From contig NZ_PNDS01000055.1 of the NCBI RefSeq assembly GCF_005886535.1, positions 1-64,000 of the forward strand: 64,000 bases of DNA. The letters run 5' to 3'. Both the position numbers and the translations under genes were made by a program. Source of the DNA: Pseudoalteromonas sp. S2755 (GTDB taxonomy: Bacteria > Pseudomonadota > Gammaproteobacteria > Enterobacterales > Alteromonadaceae). Positions 36,388-45,088 of this stretch are shown in pieces (position 1 is the first letter of the stretch; each line of letters starts with the position of its first letter). The notes under the pieces were generated by a model, which was not told where the DNA came from, did no database searches, and saw only the letters and a program-made list of their open reading frames with translations.

Positions 36388-37404
36388 ATGCCTAAACATT
36401 ATCTTTTCTACATTGAGCAGCCATATAGCTTTGCCATTCTGAGGCCTCTCCAAAACGCTATCCGTGCTAACGGTGACGTGGTGAAGTGGTTTTTAAAGGG
36501 TAAAGATGTGAATTCAAGTTCACTTGCACCTGACGAAGTAGAATTACTGAGTGTAGAGGACGTCAAGGCGTTTAACCCCAGAGCTGTGTTTGTACCTGGA
36601 AACGTTGTTCCTGACTTTTTTCCAGGCGCCAAAGTGCAAGTGTTTCACGGATTGGAATATAAAAAGAAAGGTCACTTTGGGATCCGCGGTTTCTTCGATT
36701 TGTATTGTACTCACGGCCCAATTACCACAGCGCCATTTAAGCAACTAGCACAAAAGCATGGTTATTTCTCGGTGATTGAAACTGGCTGGCCAAAGCTCGA
36801 CCCTTACTTTGATTACACCAAGCAAGAGAATGAAAAGCCAGTCATACTGTACGCTCCTACTTTTTCACCGAATCTCACGTCGCTTGAAGCATTACATGCA
36901 CAAATCAAACTGCTCGCAGAATCAGGAAAATACAAAGTCCAGCTTAAGTTTCATCCTAAGACGAAACAACAGTGGCAACAGATGTACATAGAACTTGAAA
37001 CCATCAGCGACTTTGAAATTGCCGGAAATGACAATCTCATTCCACTCATTCAGCAAGCCGATGTGGTGATTTCTGATACATCTAGCGCCGTTGATGAGTC
37101 ACTACTAATTGGTAAACCAGTTATCACTTTTAATAATCACCAACCTCAAGATGCGTTAATCAATATTACCGAAGCAAGCCAATTATCTGAAGCGGTTGAA
37201 CAAGCACTCAATCTGTCCGACGTACAAAGTGAACGTATTGAACAATATATTCAGCAAGTGCATCCTTACCGAGATGGTAAAAGCGCCGAGCGTATACTTG
37301 CAGCAACAGAGGCTGTAATTGCTGCTGGATTAAAACGTAAGCCGCTTAATTTATTGAGACGTTATAAAATACGTAAAGCATTGAAATATATGAAGATAAA
37401 TTAA
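36388..37404 (+). CDS. CDP-glycerol glycerophosphotransferase family protein
   Basis: 338 residues of the GT-B-like family that moves glycerol phosphate from CDP-glycerol, as in teichoic acid synthesis and in some Gram-negative capsules. Motifs: VFHGLEYKKKGHFGIRGFFDLY (about 86-107), TGWPKLDPYF (about 133), PVILYAPTFSPN (about 150), KFHPKTKQQW (about 193) and DVVISDTSSAVDESLLIGKPVITFNN (about 230). The 'YAPTF', 'K.HP' and 'SD.SS...E' trio is characteristic. The C-terminus is basic, suiting membrane contact. It could decorate the cell surface or the polymer made by the operon upstream, but that link is only proximity. Confidence 0.75.
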   Translation: MPKHYLFYIEQPYSFAILRPLQNAIRANGDVVKWFLKGKDVNSSSLAPDEVELLSVEDVKAFNPRAVFVPGNVVPDFFPGAKVQVFHGLEYKKKGHFGIRGFFDLYCTHGPITTAPFKQLAQKHGYFSVIETGWPKLDPYFDYTKQENEKPVILYAPTFSPNLTSLEALHAQIKLLAESGKYKVQLKFHPKTKQQWQQMYIELETISDFEIAGNDNLIPLIQQADVVISDTSSAVDESLLIGKPVITFNNHQPQDALINITEASQLSEAVEQALNLSDVQSERIEQYIQQVHPYRDGKSAERILAATEAVIAAGLKRKPLNLLRRYKIRKALKYMKIN

Positions 37405-37422
37405 AATGATAACTTTTTTGAC

Positions 37423-37450
37423 ATAAAAAAGCTCACTTTACTGTGAGCTT
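37423..37450 (-). terminator. Terminator of the first small peptide gene
   Basis: AAGCTCAC (37429-37436) and GTGAGCTT (37443-37450) form an 8-bp stem with loop TTTACT. On the minus strand it runs into a T tract, fitting rho-independent termination of the leftward peptide gene. Confidence 0.75.
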
Positions 37451-37474
37451 ATGGACGTTAATTTATCACTAACC

Positions 37475-37636
37475 TTAACAATCGCACTGCCAGTATTGAT
37501 TTCCCGTTTCCGTTAAAGGCGGACGACAAGGAATACGGCTATTTGCGCCGCCAGCGATGTTTGGTGTTTGCTCTTGAGGCAAGCTTTGTTGTTTATCTAA
37601 TTGTTTTAATGCTGTTTTTTTAAATTTCAATTTCAT
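37475..37636 (-). CDS. Lanthipeptide-type precursor peptide (orphan)
   Basis: 53 residues, too short for normal calling. The leader MKLKFKKTALKQLDKQQSLP is lysine-rich and ends TPNIAGG (24-30), a double-glycine-type cleavage site. The core (31-53) carries Ser33, Thr42, Thr44, Cys37, Cys51 and Cys53, with the ending QYWQCDC. Such leaders ('MKL..KK...L......TP.(I/V)AGG') are shared by small peptides in Pseudoalteromonas that are annotated as class I lanthipeptide-like precursors. CAAGGATAAG upstream is a good ribosome site and a terminator follows. No LanB, LanC or peptidase-transporter is in the window. Confidence 0.65.
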   Translation of the reverse strand: MKLKFKKTALKQLDKQQSLPQEQTPNIAGGANSRIPCRPPLTETGNQYWQCDC

Positions 37637-37746
37637 TTTCTTATCCTTGAGTTATTTTAATTAATTTATAAGTAGTATTGTTGAAGGTTGATAGTCCTGA
37701 GAATAAGATTCTCCACATCATCAGACTAGCCTAAAACACGGTCAAA

Positions 37747-37842
37747 TTAGCACTGCCAGCTACTTGAGGCGTTTGCTGTAAAGATAGGTTTTGATTTTTT
37801 ATCTAGTTGCTGAAACGCTGGTTTTTTTAATTTTAGTTTCAT
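37747..37842 (-). CDS. Short peptide related to the neighbouring precursor
   Basis: 31 residues: begins MKLKLKKPAFQQLDKKSKP and ends SSSWQC. The leader start and the WQC ending both match the next peptide (37475-37636), but the TPNIAGG site and much of the core are missing, as if deleted. It has a good ribosome site (CAAGGA) and lies 110 bases upstream of its relative, so the two may share a transcript. Either a degenerate paralogue or a minimal peptide. Confidence 0.45.
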   Translation of the reverse strand: MKLKLKKPAFQQLDKKSKPIFTANASSSWQC

Positions 37843-38098
37843 TATCATTTCCTTGAAATAGTTGTTTAGCGATCAAAACTTCCTAATAACTAATTCTTAA
37901 GCTGCCATGAAAAAATTAAAAATTCAACATTATTAACAATTAAATTAAATTTGAAATTCATTCCGCCTTAGGAATATCCCTTAACCATATGTTAAATAAT
38001 GCCTTTTAACCAAAACCCAAAAAACACATCGTCAAAAACAAACAAAAAACGACACTAGATTAATAAACATGCAACCTAATGGCACAAACTTACCTCGG

Positions 38099-38572
38099 CT
38101 AGGCATCTTGTTGCTTATCCATAAAATCAGCCATTCGTGCAAGTAATTCGGTTTCTGTGAGATCTTCTTTATGCGTGCCAATCGTCCAGACATGACCAAA
38201 TGGGTCTCGTAGCGTTCCTGCCCTATCACCATAAAACTGATCACAAACGGGCGTGACTTGTTGCGCACCCATTTCAATTGCCCCTGCAAACACAGTGTCC
38301 ACATCGTCAACATACAACATCAAGCTAACTGGCGTGCCACCAAGCTCTTTGGGATCTTTAAAGTGTACATCAGGGCACATATCTGAAAGCATCACATAAG
38401 AGTTACCAATCAGCAGCTCCGCATGTGCTACTCCTCCATCTGGCATAGGTAACTGAAGCTTTACGCTAGCACCAAAAGCGGCTCGGTAGAACTCGATGGC
38501 TTTTGCTGCACCAGCCACAATGAGGTAAGGCGTGAGTGAATGATAACCGGGAGGAATTGAAGAAGTCGCCAT
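38099..38572 (-). CDS. VOC superfamily protein (PhnB/glyoxalase-like)
   Basis: 157 residues with the beta-alpha-beta-beta-beta fold of the vicinal oxygen chelate superfamily. Features: SLTPYLIVAGAAKAIEFYRAAFGA (about 10-33), GGVAHAELLIGNSYVMLSD, VSLMLYVDDVDTVFAGAIEMGA, and GDRAGTLRDPFGHVWTIGTHKEDL (about 122-145). This is the PhnB-like group whose members often have unknown substrates; metal ligands would be a His in the middle strand (GGVAHAE) and the later His/Glu. Its neighbours are peptide genes and a chitinase, giving no hint of role. Confidence 0.78.
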   Translation of the reverse strand: MATSSIPPGYHSLTPYLIVAGAAKAIEFYRAAFGASVKLQLPMPDGGVAHAELLIGNSYVMLSDMCPDVHFKDPKELGGTPVSLMLYVDDVDTVFAGAIEMGAQQVTPVCDQFYGDRAGTLRDPFGHVWTIGTHKEDLTETELLARMADFMDKQQDA

Positions 38573-38769
38573 GATATGGATCCTATAAAGTCCGTTAAAT
38601 TCCCTCTAAACCTAGCCGATTATTTGAAATATGCGAATTAAAATTACGATACTCATGTTGTTACGACGATAAGACATACTCACTACTAGCATGTTGATTA
38701 ACGAATTATTTACCTATATGCTAATTTTGTTTTGTTCATAAAACACACAACAACATGTAAGGGATCAGT

Positions 38770-41322
38770 ATGAAACCAACTTCTATATTACGATTGGCTT
38801 GGACGAGCGGTGCTCTCATCCTCGCAAGCCAAGCAAACGCCTACGACTGTAGTAATTTAAGCCCTTGGTCTGAACAACAAGTCTACAGACAAGGGGATGT
38901 TACACAGTCCCAAAACCAAGCATATGAAGCTAAGTGGTACAGTCAAAACAACAACCCAGCAGGACACTCCGGCCCTTATGATGTCTGGCGGTCACTGGGA
39001 GCTTGCGCAACGGGCTCAGGTCAAGCCCCGAGTGTCGTACTCACCAACCCAAATGATGGCGCTGTGCTGGGCGAAAATGACAGCGCTGTTTTTTCAGCTA
39101 ATGCCAATGATGTCGATGGTGATCTGGCTTATGTCGAATTCTTAGTGAATGGGCAAGTCATCGCAACGGACAATACCGCGCCATTTCAAACCACTTGGAA
39201 CGCTGTACTTGGCGAATATAATATCAGTGCAATTGCCACTGATGCCCAAGGGCTAACCGGAAGTTCGCAATCAGCACGGATCACAGTAAAATCGAGCGGG
39301 GAAAATTTACCACCGAACGTATCCATTGTAACACCAGCCAACGGCCAGCAGTTCTATCAAGGGGATATGGTAGGGATCAGCATCACAGCCGAAGATAGCG
39401 ACGGTACCATTGCGGACGTAGAAATTAGCCTGAACAACCAGCTTGTCGCGGATCTAACCACCCCGCCTTTTCAGTTTGAGTTTAAAGCGGGGAAAATTGG
39501 CGTAAACCAAATAAATGTAAAAGCGACAGACAACCAAGGCTTAGTGAGCGAGGCAAACCTTGCCATCGACGTGTTAACAAAGGTAGGCGGTGGCTGCCAA
39601 GGCCTTAGAGCATACAGCGTTGGACAAAATTATCAGGTCGGTGAACTGGTCGCTCATAATAATCATAAATATCGCTGTGATATTGCTGGTTGGTGTAGCT
39701 CAAACGCGCAATGGGCATACGAGCCAGGTGCAGGCCAATATTGGACAGATGCATGGAGCGATTTAGGGATCTGCGCAATCGCGCCAACCGTAACGTTCGA
39801 AAGCCCGTCCAACAATGGTACTGTTTTGGTCAATACGCCCACCACTATCTCTGTCAGTGCTCAAGATACAGACGGCAGTATTGCTACACTGTCACTCTAT
39901 GCCGACAGCACACTGCTTGCCACAGCCAATCAAGGAACGCTTAGTCACAGCTGGACACCGACAACCCTCAAACCTGTGAGCTTAAAAGCCGTTGCGGTCG
40001 ATAACGAAAGTAATCAAAGCGAGCAAACAATTACAGTGAATGTAACTGATAAACCGATTGCCGTTGATTTACTTGCCCCCACTAGTGGCAGCCAAATTAC
40101 CCTGGGTAATTCCACTCAATTGATTGCACAGGCATCCTCTTTTGTTGGACAAATCACACAAGTACAGTTTTATGCTGATGGCGTGTTACTCAATACAGAC
40201 ACAACGCCACCCTACGAATATAGTTATGCACCGGCCTCAATCGGTACAAAAACACTTTATGCCACGGCCTTCAACGACAATAATGATCAGGTATCCAGCA
40301 ACGGCGTGACAGTTCAAGTCATCGACAAACCCATCGGTAAAAAGCACAAACTGATTGGCTATTGGCATAACTTTGTCAATCCAGCAGGTTGCCCTATTCC
40401 ACTTGATCAGATGTCTACTGCTTGGGACATCATCGATATTGCCTTTGCTGAAAATGATAGAAATTCGAATGGTACAGTGCACTTCACACCATTTGAAAAA
40501 GACATTCGCTCTAACTGCCCGCCTATCGACCCAGTAAAATTCAAATCCGACATGCAGGCACTACAAGCGCAAGGTAAAGTTTTTGTGCTAAGCCTTGGTG
40601 GTGCAGAAGGCACAATTACCCTCAATACGGATTCCGATGAAGCCGCATTTGTCAGCAGCCTCACCGATATTATTCAACAATGGGGATTTGACGGGCTCGA
40701 TATTGATTTAGAGAGTGGCTCGAACCTTGTGCATGGCTCTCAGATCCAAGCTCGGCTGCCTAGAGCATTAAAGCAAATTGAACAAAATATTGGTGGCAAT
40801 ATGGTACTTACCATGGCCCCTGAGCATCCCTATGTGCATGGTGGCATGATTGCCTATTCAGGTATTTGGGGCGCTTATATTCCACTTATAAATGAGCTAC
40901 GTGATACATTAGATTTACTTCACGTACAGCTATACAACAATGGGGGCCTACCTAATCCATATGAACCGGGAAGTGCTCCTGAGGGTTCAGTAAACATGAT
41001 GGTTGCCCATGCAAAAATGTTGATTGAGGGATTTGATCTTGCTGATGGCACCCGCTTCCAGCCACTTAGGGATGACCAAGTAGCCATCGGTCTACCTTCT
41101 GGTCCACAGTCGGCAAATTCAGGCCAAGCGCCTATCGGCAATATCATCAATGCCTTAGATTGTTTAACCAAAGGTACAGGATGTGGCACTATCCAGCCTA
41201 GCAAGGCTTATCCGAACTTTGGTGGCGTGATGACATGGTCGATTAACTGGGATAAGTACGATGGCTATAACTTCTCTCAACCCATTGGCGATAAATTAAC
41301 GCAGATGAATCAAGGAAATTAA
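38770..41322 (+). CDS. Secreted modular GH18 chitinase
   Basis: 850 residues. Signal peptide 1-24 (ending QANA), then a chitin-binding CBM5/12 module (about 25-78, SNLSPWSEQQVYRQGDVTQ, WRSLGAC), two Ig-like domains (about 90-270), a second CBM5/12-like module (about 275-337, AYSVGQNYQVGELVAHNN, DAWSDLGIC), two more Ig-like domains (about 340-520), and the GH18 catalytic domain (about 530-850) with FVLSLGG and the active-site motif DGLDIDLE (about 641-648; the last Glu is the acid). It hydrolyses chitin outside the cell, in keeping with a marine, particle-associated life. Ribosome site AAGGGA. Single gene flanked by peptide precursors on the other strand. Confidence 0.92.
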   Translation: MKPTSILRLAWTSGALILASQANAYDCSNLSPWSEQQVYRQGDVTQSQNQAYEAKWYSQNNNPAGHSGPYDVWRSLGACATGSGQAPSVVLTNPNDGAVLGENDSAVFSANANDVDGDLAYVEFLVNGQVIATDNTAPFQTTWNAVLGEYNISAIATDAQGLTGSSQSARITVKSSGENLPPNVSIVTPANGQQFYQGDMVGISITAEDSDGTIADVEISLNNQLVADLTTPPFQFEFKAGKIGVNQINVKATDNQGLVSEANLAIDVLTKVGGGCQGLRAYSVGQNYQVGELVAHNNHKYRCDIAGWCSSNAQWAYEPGAGQYWTDAWSDLGICAIAPTVTFESPSNNGTVLVNTPTTISVSAQDTDGSIATLSLYADSTLLATANQGTLSHSWTPTTLKPVSLKAVAVDNESNQSEQTITVNVTDKPIAVDLLAPTSGSQITLGNSTQLIAQASSFVGQITQVQFYADGVLLNTDTTPPYEYSYAPASIGTKTLYATAFNDNNDQVSSNGVTVQVIDKPIGKKHKLIGYWHNFVNPAGCPIPLDQMSTAWDIIDIAFAENDRNSNGTVHFTPFEKDIRSNCPPIDPVKFKSDMQALQAQGKVFVLSLGGAEGTITLNTDSDEAAFVSSLTDIIQQWGFDGLDIDLESGSNLVHGSQIQARLPRALKQIEQNIGGNMVLTMAPEHPYVHGGMIAYSGIWGAYIPLINELRDTLDLLHVQLYNNGGLPNPYEPGSAPEGSVNMMVAHAKMLIEGFDLADGTRFQPLRDDQVAIGLPSGPQSANSGQAPIGNIINALDCLTKGTGCGTIQPSKAYPNFGGVMTWSINWDKYDGYNFSQPIGDKLTQMNQGN

Positions 41323-41394
41323 AACTACATTGGCCTGAGCTTGGTAAGTATGGCAAACGTTATTCTGAGCTCAGGTTGATTAATCAATAAAATA

Positions 41395-41428
41395 CAAAAA
41401 ATAAAGGCAGGTACAGCCCAGATCCTGC
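41395..41428 (-). terminator. Terminator of the third peptide gene
   Basis: On the minus strand GCAGG (41424-41428) pairs with CCTGC (41407-41411), followed by a T-rich stretch (41394-41405 on the complement). Fits termination just after the peptide stop at 41440. Confidence 0.6.
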
Positions 41429-41439
41429 TTACTTGATTG

Positions 41440-41643
41440 CTAACAATTTTCAGTCGTGTAGTTGTCACATCTAGCGCTTGTACAAAGTGCCGTGGTAATT
41501 AAATCACACTCTCTAGTCGTGGTTTCACAACCAATCGTGCCAGGCCTCGTTGTATAGCCACCTGCCACATTAGGCGTCGCAGCATAATCAAGTGTTTGGC
41601 TGTTTTTAGATAAAGACTTTAATTTTTTAACCGTTAATTTCAT
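41440..41643 (-). CDS. Lanthipeptide-type precursor peptide, Thr/Cys-rich core (orphan)
   Basis: 67 residues. Leader MKLTVKKLKSLSKNSQTLDY ends in TPNVAGG (23-29), the same site as in the peptide at 37475. The core (30-67) has five cysteines and about eleven threonines or serines, in clusters such as TTRPGTIGCETTTREC and CTSARCDNYTTENC, ideal in composition for lanthionine rings. AAGGATTACCA precedes the ATG. A promoter-like TTGATA-17-TAAATT lies upstream (41693-41721) and a terminator downstream, so it is a complete single-gene unit. No modification or export enzyme is nearby; it may use enzymes encoded elsewhere, or be an unmodified disulfide peptide. Confidence 0.72.
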   Translation of the reverse strand: MKLTVKKLKSLSKNSQTLDYAATPNVAGGYTTRPGTIGCETTTRECDLITTALCTSARCDNYTTENC

Positions 41644-41692
41644 TGGTAATCCTTTTTTGTTTTATTGATAAACTCAGGAACTAGTGCGTAAT

Positions 41693-41721
41693 AATTTAGT
41701 CCTGAATTTAAGTTGTATCAA
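41693..41721 (-). promoter_or_regulatory. Candidate promoter of the Thr/Cys-rich peptide gene
   Basis: Read on the minus strand: TTGATA (41716-41721), 17 bases, TAAATT (41693-41698). The -35 is close to consensus and the -10 matches at four of six positions. Confidence 0.4.
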
Positions 41722-41939
41722 CTGAACAAAAAACACTCAACCCAAATAAAGCAACAATTCAATCATTCGCGTGTTATCACTGTATTTTTGCCAGAACCAC
41801 ACTGAATAACCCTATAACTTAGGCTATGTCGTAATCAGCCAACGACATAAGAAAACACGGTTGATAAACAGCCAACAGCTTTTTGCTTGGAAATAAACTA
41901 TTTCTCCCCTACTATTAGAGCGTTACACGCAAATTCATA

Positions 41940-43307
41940 ATGAATCCCAAGGTCGATATGAAATCTTTTCCATCGCTTTATTTAACGAATCTATTCTTAG
42001 TCGGTGGGACAGGCCTGCTGACCACTTACTTAGCGCTTTATTTAGGCCAGCACGGCGTCAGCACGTTTTGGATCGGCTTGCTTACCTCATTTTATTACTT
42101 GGGTTTGTTGCTCGGTGCCAAATTAGGCTACCACCTGATCAAATCCGTTGGCCATATTCGCGCGTTTGCGGCAAGCACAGCAGCAGTGACGGCCTGCGTA
42201 GCAATACATGGGGTGAGTGACAATATCTATCTTTGGCTTGGACTACGACTTGTGGTGGGTCTGGGCATGATGTGTAACTTTATGGTGCTCGAAAGCTGGC
42301 TGAATGAACAAGCGGCACCTGAGCAGCGCGGACGGGTATTCTCTTTTTACATGCTCACCTCCTACCTTGGTATGGTAACAGGGCAGTTTGCGCTATCTAA
42401 CTTTCCAGAGCTTGGCTATGCCCCGCTGTTTTTAATTGTTGTTGCCTTATCCTTTGGAATTATCCCCATTTCAACGACGAGGCGGATCCACCCGAAGCCA
42501 CTTAAGCCCATTCAAGTCAGTTTGTTTACCTACTTCAAAAAAGTGCCTCAGTCTCTCACCGCGGTCTGTTTTGCCGGAGTGATTAATGGTAGTTTTTATG
42601 GCCTTGCCCCGACTTTTGCCAGCCAATCAGGATTTAATGCCGAAGAAATTGCCATGTATATGTCGGTAACGATTTTTGCAGGTTTGCTTGCACAGTGGCC
42701 GATGGGCATTATCTCTGACCGAGTTCGCAGAAGTATCTTACTGCGCAGTAATGCTGTTTTTATCGGTTTGATTTCTCTTTGTATATTTTTACTGCCACTG
42801 AGCCCAAGCTACAGTCTTTGGCTGACTTTTGGCTTTGGGTTATTTGCATTTACCATGTATCCACTTTCTTCGGCACTAGCAAACTCCCGTGTTGATGATG
42901 AAGACCGTGTTGGCGTTTCTTCTGCACTGCTGGTGGCGTTTGGGGGAGGTGCCTGTGTTGGCTCGGCCGCTATTGCACAGATCATGTCCCATTTTGGTCA
43001 TCAAGCCCTATACGCTTCGTTAAGCGCACTAACCGTTGTTATGTTCTTACTCCTTCACTTTATCAACGCTAGACAAAAAGCCGAGCAGCCAGAGCCTAGC
43101 GACTATGTGGCTGCGACTTCTGATATTACCAGCTCACCGCTCGCTGCCACCATGGACCCGCGTATCGAGGAAAAAACAGCACATGAGCAGCTACTTGTCA
43201 TTGACGAAGACGCACCTCGCGATAACGACGATGAACTCGACGACTATGAGCAAAATAGTGAGCCAACCGAGGAGCTGGACGAAACGACTAACAAACCTCA
43301 GCCATAG
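41940..43307 (+). CDS. MFS transporter (YcaD-like)
   Basis: 455 residues with about twelve hydrophobic helices. N-terminal half includes SLYLTNLFLVGGTGLLTTYLAL and the loop 'GYHLIKSVGHIRAF'; LRLVVGLGMMCNFMVLESWLN matches the YcaD group, and the mid-protein loop has MGIISDRVRRSILL, the repeated MFS motif A ('G.l.DR..rr'). The last about 75 residues are a hydrophilic, strongly acidic tail (DEDAPRDNDDELDDYEQNSEPTEELDETT), unusual for the family and probably cytoplasmic. Substrate unknown. An alternative ATG at 41958 also has an upstream AAGG. Its end overlaps the convergent lysR-type relic by 20 bases. Confidence 0.8.
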   Translation: MNPKVDMKSFPSLYLTNLFLVGGTGLLTTYLALYLGQHGVSTFWIGLLTSFYYLGLLLGAKLGYHLIKSVGHIRAFAASTAAVTACVAIHGVSDNIYLWLGLRLVVGLGMMCNFMVLESWLNEQAAPEQRGRVFSFYMLTSYLGMVTGQFALSNFPELGYAPLFLIVVALSFGIIPISTTRRIHPKPLKPIQVSLFTYFKKVPQSLTAVCFAGVINGSFYGLAPTFASQSGFNAEEIAMYMSVTIFAGLLAQWPMGIISDRVRRSILLRSNAVFIGLISLCIFLLPLSPSYSLWLTFGFGLFAFTMYPLSSALANSRVDDEDRVGVSSALLVAFGGGACVGSAAIAQIMSHFGHQALYASLSALTVVMFLLLHFINARQKAEQPEPSDYVAATSDITSSPLAATMDPRIEEKTAHEQLLVIDEDAPRDNDDELDDYEQNSEPTEELDETTNKPQP

Positions 43308-44189
43308 TCCGGCTAATAAATGCTCGTAACCAACGAAGTGCAGGATATTGATGCTGCACTTCGTGCCACACCATAGCGACGTCAAAAGCACAGTCAGGTA
43401 TCGGATTTTCAACGAGGGTAAAATCTGCTCCGAGCTTTGACGCCTGACGAGCCGGAATAAGTGCAACCAACTCGGTATTTTTCACCAGTTCCGGCACCAA
43501 TAAGAATGAAGGAACTGACGTCATCACCTGCCTCGATACACCATATTGCTGCAAGATTGAATCAATGAATGTTGAGGTGCTATTTCCTTCAAAAGACACC
43601 ACAATATGCTCAAGCTTCACATAATCTGCAATTGTCATTTCTGACATTAGCTGTGGATGGTGCTTTCTGCCAATCAAGACATACTTCTCTTGATATAAGG
43701 TTTTAAATCTTAACGAATCAGGTCCGCATTCCGGCGACATTAATGCCAAGTCAAGTTCTGAGTGTTGTAGCTGGGCTGCAAGCGTTGCTATTTTTAAGTG
43801 GCAAAGCACCACCTTGATATTGGGCGCAGCGATTTTTAAACGCCGTATCACCTCTGTCATCACCACTAACTGTAAATAGTCGGTACATGCCACTTTAAAG
43901 GTTAAATTGGCCGTTTCAGGGATAAAGTCTTGATGCTCTACTAACACATTACTCACTAACTTCATCGCAGCGCGAAGTTCCGGCAGCAAAGCAAGCACTA
44001 TAGCAGTTGGTAGCATGCCTTTATGAATAGGGACTAATAACTGATCATCAAATAGTCCACGCAGCCGACTTAGCTGAGTACTTACCGCTGGCTGAGGTTC
44101 AGCCTATCTGCCGCTTTGGTCACATTGCACTCTTCCAGTAACACCACCAAAGTCTGAAGCAGGTTTAAGTCCACCTTTTTGCTATCCAT
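43288..44189 (-). pseudogene. LysR-family regulator, frameshifted by loss of a CCAG unit
   Basis: Two frames together make a full LysR regulator of about 299 residues. Frame one starts at the ATG at 44189 and reads a helix-turn-helix, TKAADRLNLSQ, then stops (TAA at 44082-44084). Frame two continues PAVSTQLSRLRGLFDD through the substrate-binding domain to 43288. At the junction (about 44088-44091) the family motif 'SQPAVS' needs CCAGCCAGCG but only CCAGCG is present, so four bases, one CCAG unit, are missing. Only a headless 242-residue effector domain (ATG at 44016) is open now. The gene is divergent from the quinone reductase-like gene at 44281, its probable target. Recent mutation, phase variation or a sequencing error are all possible. 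Confidence 0.82.
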
Positions 44190-44280
44190 TTAATTTATAC
44201 CTAGGGTAAAAATATTAAATTTCATTTATAACAAGATTACAGAGATAGTAACAACTCCTTTTCGTTACAGAGCACTTATC

Positions 44281-45051
44281 ATGACCAAATCCGCACTAGT
44301 GGTATCGGCACATCCAGAGCCGACTTCCTTAACCCAGACACTCGCCAAAACAAGTGTCGAAGCCTTAACACGTATGGGCTTGCAAGTTCAAACTTCAGAT
44401 CTATACCAAATGGACTGGAAGGCTGTGGTTGACGCAACCGACTTCCCGCAAGATGACTCACAAGCACCACTTGCGATTATTGCAGCGTCTGGCAAGGCAT
44501 ATCACTCAAACACCCTAACCGAAGATGTTATTCAAGAGCAGCAAAAATTGCTGGCTGCCGATTTGGTTATTTTTCATTTTCCGCTTTGGTGGTACAGCGT
44601 GCCTGCCATACTTAAAGGCTGGTTCGATAGAGTCTATGCCTATGGCTTTGCTTACGGCTATCAAAACAAAGGGAACCAATTGCGCTACGGCGAGGGAGTT
44701 TTACAGGGAAAACGAGCGTTAATTTGTGTAACCACAGGTGGTGGATACGAGGATTACTCTCCTTTAGGGATAAACGGCACAATGGACGAATTACTATTTC
44801 CGATCACGCACGGGACTTTGTTTTTCCCAGGTATGGACGTTCTACAAAACCATGTTATTTTCGACGCAAAAGGCGAGCCTAATCAACGTATAGCTGATGA
44901 AATCGCTAATTGGTCAGAGCGCTTAGCACACGTATTTAGTGAACAGCCAATCCCCTATCGAAAGCAAAATAGTGGCGATTACATCAACGGCCAAGTACTA
45001 AAAGCCGAAGTCGCCATGGGAAAATCGGGTATTGCTGCACATATTGCTTAA
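44281..45051 (+). CDS. NAD(P)H-dependent quinone oxidoreductase-like flavoprotein
   Basis: 256 residues, flavodoxin_2 fold (NQO1/MdaB group). ALVVSAHPEPTSLTQTLAKT (about 5-24) is the FAD/FMN-phosphate binding start; VIFHFPLWWYSVPAILKGWFDRVYAYGFAYG (about 95-125) is the hallmark isoalloxazine and substrate-binding stretch; CVTTGGGYEDYSPLG binds flavin near residue 150. Probably a two-electron quinone or drug reductase protecting from redox cycling. Divergently transcribed from the broken LysR gene, 91 bases away, an arrangement typical of a LysR-controlled target. Confidence 0.85.
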   Translation: MTKSALVVSAHPEPTSLTQTLAKTSVEALTRMGLQVQTSDLYQMDWKAVVDATDFPQDDSQAPLAIIAASGKAYHSNTLTEDVIQEQQKLLAADLVIFHFPLWWYSVPAILKGWFDRVYAYGFAYGYQNKGNQLRYGEGVLQGKRALICVTTGGGYEDYSPLGINGTMDELLFPITHGTLFFPGMDVLQNHVIFDAKGEPNQRIADEIANWSERLAHVFSEQPIPYRKQNSGDYINGQVLKAEVAMGKSGIAAHIA

Positions 45052-45088
45052 TCAAGGTGTTATCAGCTATGTTTATAGGATGTAGCTG

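Noticed and set aside
36388-37404. CDP-glycerol transferase as part of the capsule operon
   Set aside because: Separated by a convergent small gene and the nitronate monooxygenase, with its own gap; proximity alone is not enough.
41334-41375. CCTGAGCT / AGCTCAGG inverted repeat after the chitinase stop, as a terminator
   Set aside because: The loop is 26 bases and no T tract follows, so it does not meet the usual terminator pattern.
41376-41387. Perfect palindrome TTGATTAATCAA after the chitinase
   Set aside because: Twelve bases in an AT-rich gap can arise by chance and no gene starts next to it.
43288-44016. 242-residue LysR effector-domain frame read as an intact gene
   Set aside because: The helix-turn-helix is present upstream in another frame with a 4-base loss, so the frame is part of a broken gene, not a domain protein.
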